Shown here: in pieces, positions 26,206 through 36,300 of the stretch | Numbering within the stretch: position 1 is the stretch's first letter | Layout of the letters: every line of letters starts with the position of its first letter | From: Roseobacter sp. GAI101 | GTDB lineage: Bacteria; Pseudomonadota; Alphaproteobacteria; Rhodobacterales; Rhodobacteraceae | Assembly: GCF_000156335.1 (NCBI RefSeq) | Contig: NZ_DS999214.1 | Location: 53,185-117,184 of the forward strand | Direction: 5' to 3' | DNA: 64,000 nt | Translations under genes and position numbers: made by a program | The notes under the pieces: model-generated | What the model saw: the letters and a program-made list of their open reading frames with translations, nothing else | Databases searched by the model: none | What the model was told of the DNA's origin: nothing

Positions 26206-26700
26206 ATGACAATGAACACACTCAAAGACGTTTACCTCGACCAGTTGCAAGACCTTTGGAGCGCTAACAAACAGTCGCTTGAGGTCGTGAACGAACTGGG
26301 TCGCGCGGCATCCGACAAGGCGCTTTCAGAAGCGCTTATTGCAGGAGCAAACGGCATCAGCGAAGGCATGGAGAAAGTAGCCGAGCTATGCGCAAAGCAT
26401 GACATCAAGCCGAATGGCGAGCACTGCAAGGGCATGGAAGGCCTTGTTAAAGAAGCCAAAGCCCACGTGCTGGACGCAGAATTTGGTGACGACGATGTTC
26501 GCGATGCAATGATCATCACGCAGTATCAACGCATGGTGCATTATGCGCTGGCGGGCTACGGATGCGTTGTGGCTTTCGCCAACCGTCTGGAAGAAGACGG
26601 GGACGGTGCCATTCTTCAGAAATGTCTAGACGACACCTATGACGGTGACCGTCGCATGACTGATATCGCATCAAACGGCATCAACGCTGCGGCAGTCTGA
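26206..26700 (+). CDS. YciE/YciF-type ferritin-like protein (DUF892)
   Basis: Four-helix ferritin-like protein, 164 residues. DUF892 features are visible: LKDVYLDQLQDLWSANKQ at the N-terminus with Asp/Glu ligand candidates, DAEFGDDDVRDAMIITQYQRMVHYALAGYG in the middle and a terminal LDDTYDGDRRMTDIA. Members are stress-induced and thought to bind a di-metal centre; activity is not established. GGAG lies eight bases upstream of ATG 26206. Neighbours csbD and the small frames suggest a shared stress regulon. An intrinsic terminator follows. Confidence 0.9.
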   Translation: MTMNTLKDVYLDQLQDLWSANKQSLEVVNELGRAASDKALSEALIAGANGISEGMEKVAELCAKHDIKPNGEHCKGMEGLVKEAKAHVLDAEFGDDDVRDAMIITQYQRMVHYALAGYGCVVAFANRLEEDGDGAILQKCLDDTYDGDRRMTDIASNGINAAAV

Positions 26701-26728
26701 CCGCAAAGATAACTTCAAAAACATCGGG

Positions 26729-26763
26729 CTGTCCCGCGCTGATTTCAGTGCGGGACAGTTTTC
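26729..26763 (+). terminator. Intrinsic terminator after the YciF-type gene
   Basis: CTGTCCCGC (26729-26737) pairs with GCGGGACAG (26750-26758), with further CTGA/TCAG pairing inside the loop, followed at once by TTTTCTCTTT. Canonical Rho-independent terminator, 29 bases after the stop codon. Confidence 0.9.
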
Positions 26764-26850
26764 TCTTTGAAGGTAGAAATCCAACCCTGGCGCGCACTGA
26801 CGACCGCGCATGGCAGTCCGGAAGCTATTGAATTGTCTAGTTTATACCGG

Positions 26851-26876
26851 GTTCAGGCATCCATGAATGCCTGAAC
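26851..26876. repeat. Perfect 10-bp inverted repeat in a gene-free stretch
   Basis: GTTCAGGCAT (26851-26860) and ATGCCTGAAC (26867-26876) around six bases. It lies in the gene-free stretch 26764-27119, between the YciF terminator and the tetR stop. No U-tract follows on either strand. Function unknown: protein-binding site or small-RNA hairpin are options. I see nothing else in this stretch. Confidence 0.6.
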
Positions 26877-27119
26877 TATGAGAGGATTAAGGCCGCTCAG
26901 TTATTCTTGTCAGGCTGTGACATCTGCGATGGCCTTGAAGCGCTTCACGAAATGTTTGCTGTAACCACCTTAAAACATTAAGGATTAAGACACCGCGACC
27001 CGCCGCACGGGCAGTCTGGACGTCAAGGCTGCTTTGGCCGCGCACATCCGAAATGCCAATACCCCCTTTTCCATTCACCTAGATATCTAACGACGTCACC
27101 CATTTTCATCCGCTAGCCT

Positions 27120-27797
27120 TTAGGTCTCCGGCTTCATGGCGCTTTTCACACCCCGCCCATAGCTTGCCATGAACACTGCCACCGCACTTTCGGCAGTGGC
27201 GCGGATCACCTCAGCTGTCGGGGGTGTTGGCGTCTTGCCGAACAAGCGCCGCCGCCAAAGCCCTGCCGAGGATAATTCGACCAGTTGATATGCCGCCAAC
27301 GACGGGTCGGGGATGGATAACCTGCCCTCTGCGATCTCTCGCTCCAAGGTTTCAAGCAGAACAGCATGCCCGCGCTGTGCCCCCCCGTCGTAAAAGCTCG
27401 CGCCAAGGTCGGGCCGACGCTCTGCCATGCTGATGACAATCCGCTGCGCCTGAACCACCGGTTCCGAACAAACGATCTCCGCAAGCGCAACGGCAAAGTC
27501 CGTCAAACGCGCAGTCAGGCTACCCGGTCCACGCAAGGTCTGCTGCAAACCCTCAAACAGGCGTTCGCGCTCACCCTCTACCAGATGCGCGAACAGATCT
27601 TCTTTGTCCGAAAAATAGACATAAAGCGTGCTTTTGGACACGCCCGCCGCCCGGCAAATATCATTCACGCTTGCTGCATCAAAGCCCGACTGCAGGAAGA
27701 CCTTTGCTGCGCCTTCCAGAATGGCAGCCCTTTTATCGGGGTTCTCGCCTGCTGCGTGGCGGGGGATACGGGTTCGGTGTTTTACAACTTTTGTCAT
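27120..27797 (-). CDS. TetR-family transcriptional repressor
   Basis: Repressor of 225 residues. The N-terminal helix-turn-helix is clear (residues about 24-68: ILEGAAKVFLQSGFDAASVNDICRAAGVSKSTLYVYFSDKEDLFAHLVE), followed by a divergent ligand-binding domain of the AcrR_C type. It is divergent from the emrAB-type pump and the 134-base spacer holds two palindromes, so it most likely represses the pump and itself, with release by a pump substrate. The ATG at 27797 gives the usual basic N-terminal arm. Confidence 0.93.
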   Translation of the reverse strand: MTKVVKHRTRIPRHAAGENPDKRAAILEGAAKVFLQSGFDAASVNDICRAAGVSKSTLYVYFSDKEDLFAHLVEGERERLFEGLQQTLRGPGSLTARLTDFAVALAEIVCSEPVVQAQRIVISMAERRPDLGASFYDGGAQRGHAVLLETLEREIAEGRLSIPDPSLAAYQLVELSSAGLWRRRLFGKTPTPPTAEVIRATAESAVAVFMASYGRGVKSAMKPET

Positions 27798-27813
27798 GAG
27801 ACCGATATAATCG

Positions 27814-27888
27814 AACCGTTCGGTTTAATAAAGCCTTGCCAATCGGCCCCGGCATCACTAAGTCGATTATCGAACCGATTGGTTCGAT
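27814..27888. promoter_or_regulatory. Two TetR-type operators in the tetR/emrAB spacer
   Basis: Site 1 is AACCGTTCGGTT (27814-27825, perfect palindrome). Site 2 is ATCGAACC-GATT-GGTTCGAT (27869-27888, eight-base perfect arms). Both share the half-site TCGAACCG. One lies near each divergent start, the usual arrangement for an autoregulated TetR repressor. Confidence 0.78.
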
Positions 27889-27931
27889 TTATTGAAACTG
27901 CAGCCCGTGTATCCAAAAAAGGACGAAATCC

Positions 27932-29110
27932 ATGTCACGCCACGACCGCACCATGGCCGACACGACCCAGACGGTTGCCGATACCCCGCGGGAAGCAGAC
28001 AAAGTTACCCCAGGAAAAAATCGCCGCAAGCGGGCAATTCTTGGCACCGTGGCGCTTTGCGCGCTGGTGGGCGCTGGAGTTCTCGCGCGGGACTATTGGA
28101 CCGTCGGTCGCTTTATGATCGATACAAACGATGCCTATGTGACGGCCAATGTCACGCTGATCAGCAGCCGTGTGCAAGGCTATGTCGCCGACATGCCGGT
28201 GGCAGAAAACGCAGACGTCAAAGCTGGCGATGTGCTGGTGCGTCTCGATGACGGCGACTACCGGATCGCACTGGAAACGGCGCAAAGCCGCGTCGCGACG
28301 GCCGCCGACACCTTGGCGCGGATTGACGCCCAGATCGCCGCGGCCCAAGCGGGCGTTGCGCAAGCGCAGGCCATGGAGCAGATGGCGCAGGCCCATTTGA
28401 ACGCAGCGCAAACCACGGCTGACCGGACCCAAAAGCTTGCCAGCAGCAAGGTCGCCGCGCAGGCGCAGGTCGACACCGCCATCGAGGACTTGCAAACCAC
28501 CCAAGCCAGTGTTGCCAGCGCCAAGGCTGCCGTGCTGAATGCGCAGGCCCAAGTTGGCGTGCTGCGCGCGCAATACGCCGAAGCGAAAGGCGCACAACGT
28601 GAATTGGAACTGGCGGCCGATCAGGCACAACGCGATCTTGATCTGACAGTCTTGCGCGCCCCTGCCGATGGCACCTTGGCAAACCTGACACTCGAGGTCG
28701 GAGATCTGGTCAACCCCGGCACGCGTCTTGCAGCGCTTGTGCCGCTGAACGGTCTCTATGTCGAAGCCAATTTCAAGGAAACCCAGATGGACGGTGTCGC
28801 AGTCGGTGCCGAAGTGCACATGAGCTTTGACGCCGCCCCCGGCCAGGATTTCGAGGGCGAAGTCGCGTCGGTGTCCCCCGCGACCGGTTCGATTTTCTCA
28901 TTGCTGCCGGCAGACAATGCCACCGGCAACTTTACCAAGGTCGTGCAGCGCGTGCCTGTGCGCATCGCGATCCCGCAAGACGCGCTTGACGCCGGATTTC
29001 TCCGCGCGGGCCTATCGGTGACGGTCGAGGTGGACAGCCGGACCGGCGGCACCCTTGCAACCACGGCTGCCGTTAAGCACACTGACGCCACCGGAACAGC
29101 GATCGAATAA
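27932..29110 (+). CDS. emrA: HlyD-family membrane fusion protein, EmrA type
   Basis: Periplasmic adaptor of a tripartite multidrug efflux system, 392 residues. A cytoplasmic tail is followed by one membrane helix (about residues 34-52, ILGTVALCALVGAGVLARDY), the half-lipoyl motifs (VQGYVADMPVAENADVKAGDVLVRLDD and DLTVLRAPADGTLANL) and a long Ala/Gln-rich coiled coil (about 110-215). AAGGACG precedes ATG 27932. It bridges the inner-membrane pump encoded four bases downstream to an outer-membrane channel, which is not encoded in this window. Confidence 0.92.
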   Translation: MSRHDRTMADTTQTVADTPREADKVTPGKNRRKRAILGTVALCALVGAGVLARDYWTVGRFMIDTNDAYVTANVTLISSRVQGYVADMPVAENADVKAGDVLVRLDDGDYRIALETAQSRVATAADTLARIDAQIAAAQAGVAQAQAMEQMAQAHLNAAQTTADRTQKLASSKVAAQAQVDTAIEDLQTTQASVASAKAAVLNAQAQVGVLRAQYAEAKGAQRELELAADQAQRDLDLTVLRAPADGTLANLTLEVGDLVNPGTRLAALVPLNGLYVEANFKETQMDGVAVGAEVHMSFDAAPGQDFEGEVASVSPATGSIFSLLPADNATGNFTKVVQRVPVRIAIPQDALDAGFLRAGLSVTVEVDSRTGGTLATTAAVKHTDATGTAIE

Positions 29111-29114
29111 CACC

Positions 29115-30722
29115 ATGTCCGATACCGCCCTTCCAGCACCCGGTCGGGGCGTTCCGATCAAGGCCATACCAAAACCCGAAACCGACGAGTTTGCGCTGAC
29201 GCCACGCCGTATTGCCGCTTTCATGATCATGGTCTTCGGCATGTTCATGGCCATCCTCGACATTCAGATCGTCTCAGCCTCGCTGCCTGATATTCAGGCG
29301 GGCCTTGGGGCCAGCACGGACGAGATCAGCTGGGTCCAGACGTCCTATCTGATTGCAGAAGTCATCATGATCCCGCTGTCGGGATTTCTGGCACGAGTCA
29401 TGTCGACGCGAATATTGTTCGCCGTGGCGGCCGCGGGTTTCACCGGGGCCAGCTTCATGTGCGCCACCTCGGGATCGATCAACGAGATGATACTTTGGCG
29501 GGCGCTTCAGGGGTTTCTTGGAGGGGGGATGATCCCGTCGGTGTTCGCCGCTGCCTTCACGATCTTTCCCCCGTCCAAGCGCAACATCGTTTCGCCGATC
29601 ATCGGCTTGATTGCCACACTGGCCCCGACCGTGGGACCGACGATTGGCGGTTATCTGTCGGCAACGATGTCATGGCACTGGCTGTTTCTGGTGAACGTCA
29701 TTCCCGGGATCGGCGTCGCCATCGGCGCGTGGGTGCTGATCGACTTCGACCGCCCGAACTGGAAGCTGTTCAACAAGTTCGACTGGTGGGGTCTTGCCGC
29801 GCTTGCCGCCTTTCTGGGCGGGCTGGAATATGTGCTCGAGGAAGGTCCGGCCAATGACTGGCTGGACGATGAGGCCGTCGCGATATTGGCCGTTTTCATG
29901 GTTGTCGGCGGCATCGTCACCTTTTGGCGCGCTTTCACCCGAGAAGAACCCATCGTGGATTTTTCAGCCTTTCGCAATACCAACTTTGCCGTGGGATCGC
30001 TGTTCAGTTTCACAATGGGGATCGGGCTTTATGGCCTGACATATCTTTATCCGCTCTATCTGACGTCGATCCGCGGATATGACAGCCTGATGATCGGGCA
30101 GACCGTTTTTGTATCCGGCCTTGCCATGTTTTTCAGCGCCCCCCTTGCAGGCATCCTGTCGTCAAAGATCGATCTGCGGCTGATGTTACTGATCGGCTTT
30201 CTGGGTTTTGCTACATCGACGTGGATGTTGACCGGCATGACCCCGGATTGGGATTTCAATGAACTGTTCTGGCCGCAAGTTCTGCGCGGCATGTCACTGA
30301 TGCTGTGCATGGTGCCCATCAACAACCTCGCGCTTGGGACCTTGCCGCGTGACAAGATGAAGGGGGCGTCGGGCCTTTACAACCTCATGCGCAACTTGGG
30401 CGGCGCGGTCGGTCTGGCGGTGATCAACACTTTGCTTAGCGATCGCCGGGCCTTGCATTACGAGCGGCTGTCCGAGGCATTGAACTGGGCAAATGACGCA
30501 GCGGTCGAACAGTTGAATGCGATGGCCGCAAATCTGACGGCACGCGGGCTGGACGGCGAAACAGGCGCGCTGATGCAGATGGCAGGCCGGTTGCGCGGGC
30601 AAGCGGCGGTAATGTCCTTTATCGACGTCTTCGTGTTGATCACCCTGCTTTTTGCGGGTCTCGCATTCTGTGCCGTCCTGATGAAGACCCCGCCAAAGGG
30701 GGCGGCCGTCAGCGCCCATTAA
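29115..30722 (+). CDS. emrB: DHA2-family MFS multidrug transporter, EmrB/QacA type
   Basis: Proton-driven drug exporter with 14 predicted membrane helices, 535 residues. Signature elements: motif D1-like AILDIQIVSASLPDIQ in helix 1, QTSYLIAEVIMIPLSGFLAR, and the antiporter motif C-like GPTIGGYLSATMSWHWLFLVNVIPG in helix 5. Start ATG 29115 lies four bases after emrA. The pair is under the divergent TetR gene. Substrates are unknown; hydrophobic weak acids or uncouplers are typical of the family. Confidence 0.94.
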   Translation: MSDTALPAPGRGVPIKAIPKPETDEFALTPRRIAAFMIMVFGMFMAILDIQIVSASLPDIQAGLGASTDEISWVQTSYLIAEVIMIPLSGFLARVMSTRILFAVAAAGFTGASFMCATSGSINEMILWRALQGFLGGGMIPSVFAAAFTIFPPSKRNIVSPIIGLIATLAPTVGPTIGGYLSATMSWHWLFLVNVIPGIGVAIGAWVLIDFDRPNWKLFNKFDWWGLAALAAFLGGLEYVLEEGPANDWLDDEAVAILAVFMVVGGIVTFWRAFTREEPIVDFSAFRNTNFAVGSLFSFTMGIGLYGLTYLYPLYLTSIRGYDSLMIGQTVFVSGLAMFFSAPLAGILSSKIDLRLMLLIGFLGFATSTWMLTGMTPDWDFNELFWPQVLRGMSLMLCMVPINNLALGTLPRDKMKGASGLYNLMRNLGGAVGLAVINTLLSDRRALHYERLSEALNWANDAAVEQLNAMAANLTARGLDGETGALMQMAGRLRGQAAVMSFIDVFVLITLLFAGLAFCAVLMKTPPKGAAVSAH

Positions 30723-30753
30723 ACAAGGTTCGGGCAACACCCCCGGACGTCTG

Positions 30754-32370
30754 TTATGCGCCCTTAACCAACATATCGTCATGCAGCGGCACAGCCTGCC
30801 GTTCGATCATGCGGTGGACCTGCGGTGCACCTTCGCCCCGGTGCAACCGTCTAAGATGATCGGCAAGGTCCGCGTCGGCATGGGTCCGGCGTTCGTTATG
30901 TCGGACGTATTCGCCCCAGGTCGGCACATGATAGCTTTCGCTCCAATGCTCGGGGTGATGCAGGTCGCGCAACAAGGCCCACTGCTGTGCGCCGTCGCGG
31001 ATGCGAACCCTGCGGCGCTGGCTCATCGCCGCGAGGAATTCGGGAATGTCTTCCTGCGCGATTTCGTAATCGACCATGACCATGACAGGACCGCTGCGAT
31101 AGTTCAGATCAAACCGCGTCGGCGGCTCTTTGAAGCGGTTCAGCGGATCAAGGTTCAGCCCGTTGAACTCCGGCAACGGCAACCGCAGACCGATCAAGGC
31201 ACCCAGCACCAGCAAGACTGCCGCACTTAGCAATGCGGTTTCAGCGCCTGCCCTTTCAGCAAGGGCACCCCAGATCAGGCTGCCTGCGGCCATGCCGCCG
31301 AACGTCCCCGTCTGGTACAGGGCCAGAACGCGCCCGACGACCCAACGCGGCGTGGAAAGCTGGATGGTGACGTTGAACATCGACAGGGCCAGTACCCAGC
31401 ACCCGCCGGTGATCATTAGAGCGGCCCCGGACAGAAAGGCATTCGTGCTGAACGCAAGGGCACCACAACTGACCGCAAAGCCCACAAACGCCCCGCTTGC
31501 GATGATCTCATTGCTGAACCGCGCCCGTAAACGGGCATTCAGCAATGCCCCGAACACGGCACCCAGGCCGAAACACCCCAGCATCACGCCATAGACAAAG
31601 GCCGAAGCATCCAGCGTTTCGCGCACGATCACTGGCAGCAGCGCCAAAAGCACAATTGCGGACAGACCAAACCAGAACCCGCGCAAAATCACCCGCAGCA
31701 GGTTCGGCGACATAGCTACATAGCGCAGCCCGGCGGAAAATGCGCTCCCCATCGGCTCGCGTGGAAGATGCGATTCACGCGGCGGTGATTTCCAGCGCAG
31801 CAACGCCAGGATGATCGCGATATAGCTTAGCGCATTGACCGCAAAAGCCGCCGCGACACCTGCAAGTGCCACAATCGCACCGCCCGCTGCCGGGCCAACG
31901 CTGCGCATCAGGTTGAAGCCCATGCTGTTCAGTGACACGGCCGAGGGCAACTCCTCTCTCGAGACGATATCGCCCATCGTCGCCTGCCAGGACGGGTTGT
32001 GCAGCGCGGTGCCACAGCCAATCAAGAAGGTGAAGGCCAGCAGTGACCACGGCGAAAGCCACCCCTCAAACGCCATGAACGTCAGGCTGATGGAGACGAC
32101 AAACATAAAGGCCTGCGCAATCAACATCACCCGTCTGCGATCGAAGTTATCGGCAAACACCCCCGCCAGAAGCGAAAAGATCATGATGGGCAACGCGACC
32201 GAACCCTGAACAAGTGCGACCATGTGCTGGGAATCCGACAGCGAAGTCATCAGCCAAGCCGCACCGACAGCCTGCACCAGTCCGCCAAAGTTGGACGCCA
32301 ACGCCGCAATCCAGAGCGACCGAAAGGTCTGGTTGCGAAATAACACCAATGGCGAGACGCGATCCGGCAC
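30754..32370 (-). CDS. MFS exporter, enterobactin-exporter (EntS/MFS_3) type with C-terminal ABM-like domain
   Basis: Major facilitator protein of 538 residues. Helices begin at FRSLWIAALASNFGGLVQAVGAAW; motif GVFADNFDRRRVMLIAQ is the loop 2-3 signature. The last about 110 residues (VMVMVDYEIAQEDIPEFLAAMSQRRRVRIRDG onward) form a soluble ferredoxin-like domain resembling antibiotic-biosynthesis monooxygenases, known from this MFS_3 branch. I place the start at GTG 32370, with CAGGGGG upstream and a family-like N-terminus; the longer frame to 32691 adds about 107 residues that overlap the divergent gene's start. Exports an unknown small molecule. Confidence 0.87.
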   Translation of the reverse strand: MPDRVSPLVLFRNQTFRSLWIAALASNFGGLVQAVGAAWLMTSLSDSQHMVALVQGSVALPIMIFSLLAGVFADNFDRRRVMLIAQAFMFVVSISLTFMAFEGWLSPWSLLAFTFLIGCGTALHNPSWQATMGDIVSREELPSAVSLNSMGFNLMRSVGPAAGGAIVALAGVAAAFAVNALSYIAIILALLRWKSPPRESHLPREPMGSAFSAGLRYVAMSPNLLRVILRGFWFGLSAIVLLALLPVIVRETLDASAFVYGVMLGCFGLGAVFGALLNARLRARFSNEIIASGAFVGFAVSCGALAFSTNAFLSGAALMITGGCWVLALSMFNVTIQLSTPRWVVGRVLALYQTGTFGGMAAGSLIWGALAERAGAETALLSAAVLLVLGALIGLRLPLPEFNGLNLDPLNRFKEPPTRFDLNYRSGPVMVMVDYEIAQEDIPEFLAAMSQRRRVRIRDGAQQWALLRDLHHPEHWSESYHVPTWGEYVRHNERRTHADADLADHLRRLHRGEGAPQVHRMIERQAVPLHDDMLVKGA

Positions 32371-32575
32371 GCAATTTGCCCCCTGTTTGCTTCTGTCCCT
32401 TGGTAAAGCGACTTGAGGAGGACTGTCGAGCGGAAGTGGCGATTGAACGACAAACCTTGTCCCGCGGCATGCTCGTTTAGCGGACGACCGGGCGCATGTT
32501 GCCCAAAAACAGACTATGTATATCCAAAAGTGTATTATACCCTTACCCGAAGTGATTACCAAGCCGGGGGTCTGC

Positions 32576-33322
32576 ATGAAAACGTGGCAGGATTTATCGC
32601 CGGAACAGCAGCATTTTTTAAAAAGTTTCCTCAAGACCAGTGTTCGCGACCTGTTCCGGGACAAGTATAAGACTGAAACCAACAAAGGCATTATCGACGC
32701 CTTTGGCAGGTTCGCAGACCTTGATGCACTTTTTGATGAACGCGCGGCACTGGTGCCTGACGATTATCCGGAAAAGGCCAACGTCGTTGCACAGGCAGAA
32801 ACAGCCCGCGCGCGCAATCAGGCAGGGGCGTTTGACGATGCAACGCAACGCATGGCCCCTGCTATTCAGGCGATGGAACGGTTGCGTGCCGATTTGACTG
32901 CTGCCGCCGATCTGCTGCGCGCCGAAGTCGGACCTGTCGCTGGTGTGGGATTTGCCGAAGCATCGATCACCGCGATAGATCAGGCACGTCAGGTCGTGTT
33001 GCGCCCGCTAGCAGACCCGCTTCCGACCAAGGCACAGATGGACGAAGCCCAAGCCACCCTCGCGACATTCGAGCAGGCTGTCAACGCCGCCTACGTCGAA
33101 GCCGGTGCGCTGCCTGCGGCCCTCGCGGCCATGGAAAAGGCAAAGGGAATGGCGACAGCGCGGCTGGCTGAAGTCGCAGCAATGGACAACACCGCGTTTG
33201 CGTCGACGCCCCAATCAGGCCCCCTTGCTGCGGCGGTTCAAAAAGCAAAAGACTTGCAAACCGCTATTACGGCCGTTGATCAGAATGACGCTGTTGCCCT
33301 TCGCACGCTTGCCGGGCACTGA
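32576..33322 (+). CDS. N-terminal part of a large unrecognised protein (frame breaks at 33319)
   Basis: Frame of 248 residues from ATG 32576 (GGGGGT ribosome-like stretch upstream; the longer frame from 32516 adds a non-polar tail). It begins MKTWQDLSPEQQHFLKSFLK and is almost wholly helical, Ala/Asp/Glu-rich, with repeated helix pairs (about residues 65-95, 150-185 and 215-247). No signal peptide. The stop appears only because one base seems missing: inserting one C at 33319/33320 turns CAC-TGA into CAC-CTG and joins it seamlessly to the following frame (...TLAGH-LTAWLTLDEATSLV). I therefore read it as residues 1-248 of a roughly 1,294-residue protein. Confidence 0.7.
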   Translation: MKTWQDLSPEQQHFLKSFLKTSVRDLFRDKYKTETNKGIIDAFGRFADLDALFDERAALVPDDYPEKANVVAQAETARARNQAGAFDDATQRMAPAIQAMERLRADLTAAADLLRAEVGPVAGVGFAEASITAIDQARQVVLRPLADPLPTKAQMDEAQATLATFEQAVNAAYVEAGALPAALAAMEKAKGMATARLAEVAAMDNTAFASTPQSGPLAAAVQKAKDLQTAITAVDQNDAVALRTLAGH

Positions 33323-33336
33323 CGGCATGGCTGACG

Positions 33337-36300
33337 TTGGACGAAGCCACATCACTGGTCGACGACGCGACGACGGTCATCATCGCAAAGATTCAGGCGA
33401 TCTATGACGCTGCCAAGGAAGACATAGAAGACGCCCTGGACATCGACATGACCTCTTATGACGGCCAACCCGAAACGCCGCAGTTGTTGTCGACGCAAGC
33501 AAAGATCAGTACGGACAAACAGTTGGTCCTTTCGACCCTGGCCACACGCGATCCGGTCGAGATTCTGAAGCTTGAGCCACTGATCGAAACGACCCATTCG
33601 AACATCATTACACTCTACGATCTTACGATCGATATTGATGTACGGATTCAAAAGGAAACGTATAAAACTCTTGGCGCATCGGATGCCCACGCCGATGGCA
33701 TCGTGGCACTGCTCGATGCGAATGACGACGCGGGCGAAGCCGTGATCGCAATCCTGGAGCGCAATAAAGCGGTCCTCAAGGGGCAAGAGGCCACACGAAC
33801 CTATATTGAGGACAAGGGAAAGGAAGCAAAGCAACTGGCCGCCGAACTGGCTGCTATAAATGCCGAATGGACGCCCTTGAACGACGATTTCAAAGAAAAA
33901 CTTGCCGATTACAATGAGAAAAAGAAGGCTTTTGCCGAGGAGAAAGAACGCGTGACCCTGCTTGGTGGCGATGCCACCGACGAAGACCGCGCCGCCGTCA
34001 AAGCCGCCCGCCTTGCGGAACAGGCGGCATTCCAGGTCGGTTTGCTTGCTCAAACCGCCAAAGACGAAAAGGAGACCGAATACCACGAGAAGAAGGCAGA
34101 GGTGGACATTTCTGAAAAGGAACTGAAAGCCGCGAAAGGCCAGCGTGCCATGCTTGATGCGATCACGTTCGGCCCGCTATCCCCCCTTGCTGCGCATCCG
34201 ATCCCGGATGAAATGTTGGAGGATGTGGTCAAACTTTTCGGCAGCAACCCTGATATTGCCATTCAGACCTGTGCCTTGGCACCTGATGCCAAGGACCAAA
34301 AGGCGCTGGCGCAGACGGCTCTGTTGATGGCCGCGCAATGCGAGGCGAATTTCCTCTGGCAACCGCCTGCCGGCAGCGATGGTGTCGTGCCCCCTGAGAA
34401 GACAATGGGACAAGAGAACGCCGCAAACTACGCAAAACATGCGTTGAAGCAGGCCGCATTTTTCGGGGCCGAGTTCGCAGCCGAAGCAGAGGTGGCCGTG
34501 GCAAACGGTGTCCCGCACAAGCAAGATGCCAAGATGCGTGCCCTGACCGATTATTCGATGAAAAACGTCGCTGCCTCGCGGGCGATCGGTGCCGCCGAAA
34601 CCGTGATTCAGCGCACCCCCGCCTCCGGTGGAGTGCCCGCAGGCATCAAGCTTGACCTAAACAGCGCTGCGTTCAACACAATGCTGATCGAACAGCGTCA
34701 CGGCTTTGACTCCGCGTTCAGGGCCACGGTGACGTTAACCGAACAGATGGGAAATCTGCAAAATTTCTTTGGCGACGCGACCAAAGGCGACACCCGTCGC
34801 GCCGAGGCGGAAGCCATTTTGAATTCGGTCACGACCGTGCCGGCCTCGCCTGCTGCGCGGTCTCTGCTAAGCACGCAAATGGGCATTCCCGCAGAAGATT
34901 TCGACGACCCGTTGAAGGCCGATGAGGTCAAGGAGAAAATTCAGGTCGGCATCCTCAAGGCAGTGACGACGCCCATCGCCCAAGGTGATGTGGGATCGTG
35001 TTTCGCCACAGCACCACTGCGCAAATTGCAAAACGACGACCCCGTGGCGCTGATGGAGATGTACCGCGACATCGCCACGACAGGTGTGTTCAATCCCAAG
35101 CATGGCCGCCCTGTCCCCGCTGTCACCAACCTGCCGCCGGGCGACGAACCCCTGGCGCGCAGCCTGGAATATTCCATCGCCACGGCAGCGGCCCGTCTGC
35201 AAAACAGCCGTGAACGCAGGCACATGAACGCGACGATGTTCGGGGCCTACGATCCATCCGAACCATCCCTGGGCGGGCTCAAGAACGAAGTGGACACCGA
35301 TGCGTGGCGGAAACTTGAACCCAAGCTGCAGCAAGCCGTGATCGGGGGATATACTTTCGTTTATGATCCCACCCGCAATGCTGGTGCGGTAAGCGCGGAT
35401 GGATCGTCGTCCAAGGGCGTTTACAAGATGGTCACGGTCGACACCAAAGAAGAAGTGCTGTCGCAAGCCGACTTTGTTAAATTTATCAAACGCAAGGCAT
35501 TGGAAGCCGTTGCCGCCGCAGGGCTTGGCGACGCCGATCGCGACAAGCTCACGGCCTATATCGACGAATCTGCGTTTATCAACGGGATCGACAAGCTGGC
35601 CGGCAGCGACAAGCCTTGGGAAATGCAGTTTGGCGGATGGGGCGATTCCGCGGGCGCAGTCTTGTTGCCACAGGACGACGGCAGCAAGCGCCCTGAAAAC
35701 CTGCGCGGGCATGATGTGGTCAGCGAAGACGGAAGCGACAGCACTGGCGAGCGCGCGGTCAAGGTTCTCAAGGCCATCGCGGGGATGGGAGGCGGTGACA
35801 TGACGATGGTGTCAACTGGGGGAATCCACGCCTTCAACGCCGTGGCCCCCGAGGGGGAATTTGCAAAACTCAACGATCCGCCGGGATTTGATGCAAATGT
35901 CCAGGCCAAGCTGGTTGATCCGGGCCTCAAGATCGCGACGGACAAGCTGCCCAAGGACCGTGCGGCCTATCTTTACGGTAAGCGGATCGATGCCGTGCTG
36001 CCTTGGGCGGCAGACGACGCCGAGGTAGACCTGATCAAGGCCGCACTCGCCACGCCCCCCGATACCGACATGACCCCGGCCAAGCTTGAGGCCTATATCA
36101 GCAGCAAACTCGAGCCCTGGAAAACCGCGACCGTCAACCGCAAGTCAAATGAATGGACCGCCAAGCAGAACCCCCTGCCCGCCCCTGGCGAGATCAGACA
36201 GAAAAAGGCCGATCTGCTGGCTGCCGAAAACGAGCGACAGAAAAAGGCCGTGACCACGATGATGGCAGCTGAAATGGGTGTCCCCACATTCGTGATCGCC

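Noticed and set aside
26887..27078. 63-codon minus-strand frame in the tetR-side spacer
   Set aside because: No ribosome site, no family and composition unlike a protein; the stretch is better read as non-coding.
33327..33407. ATG at 33327 as start of a separate gene
   Set aside because: It is in the third frame, gives Arg/His-rich sequence and stops at 33407; it does not lead into the large protein.
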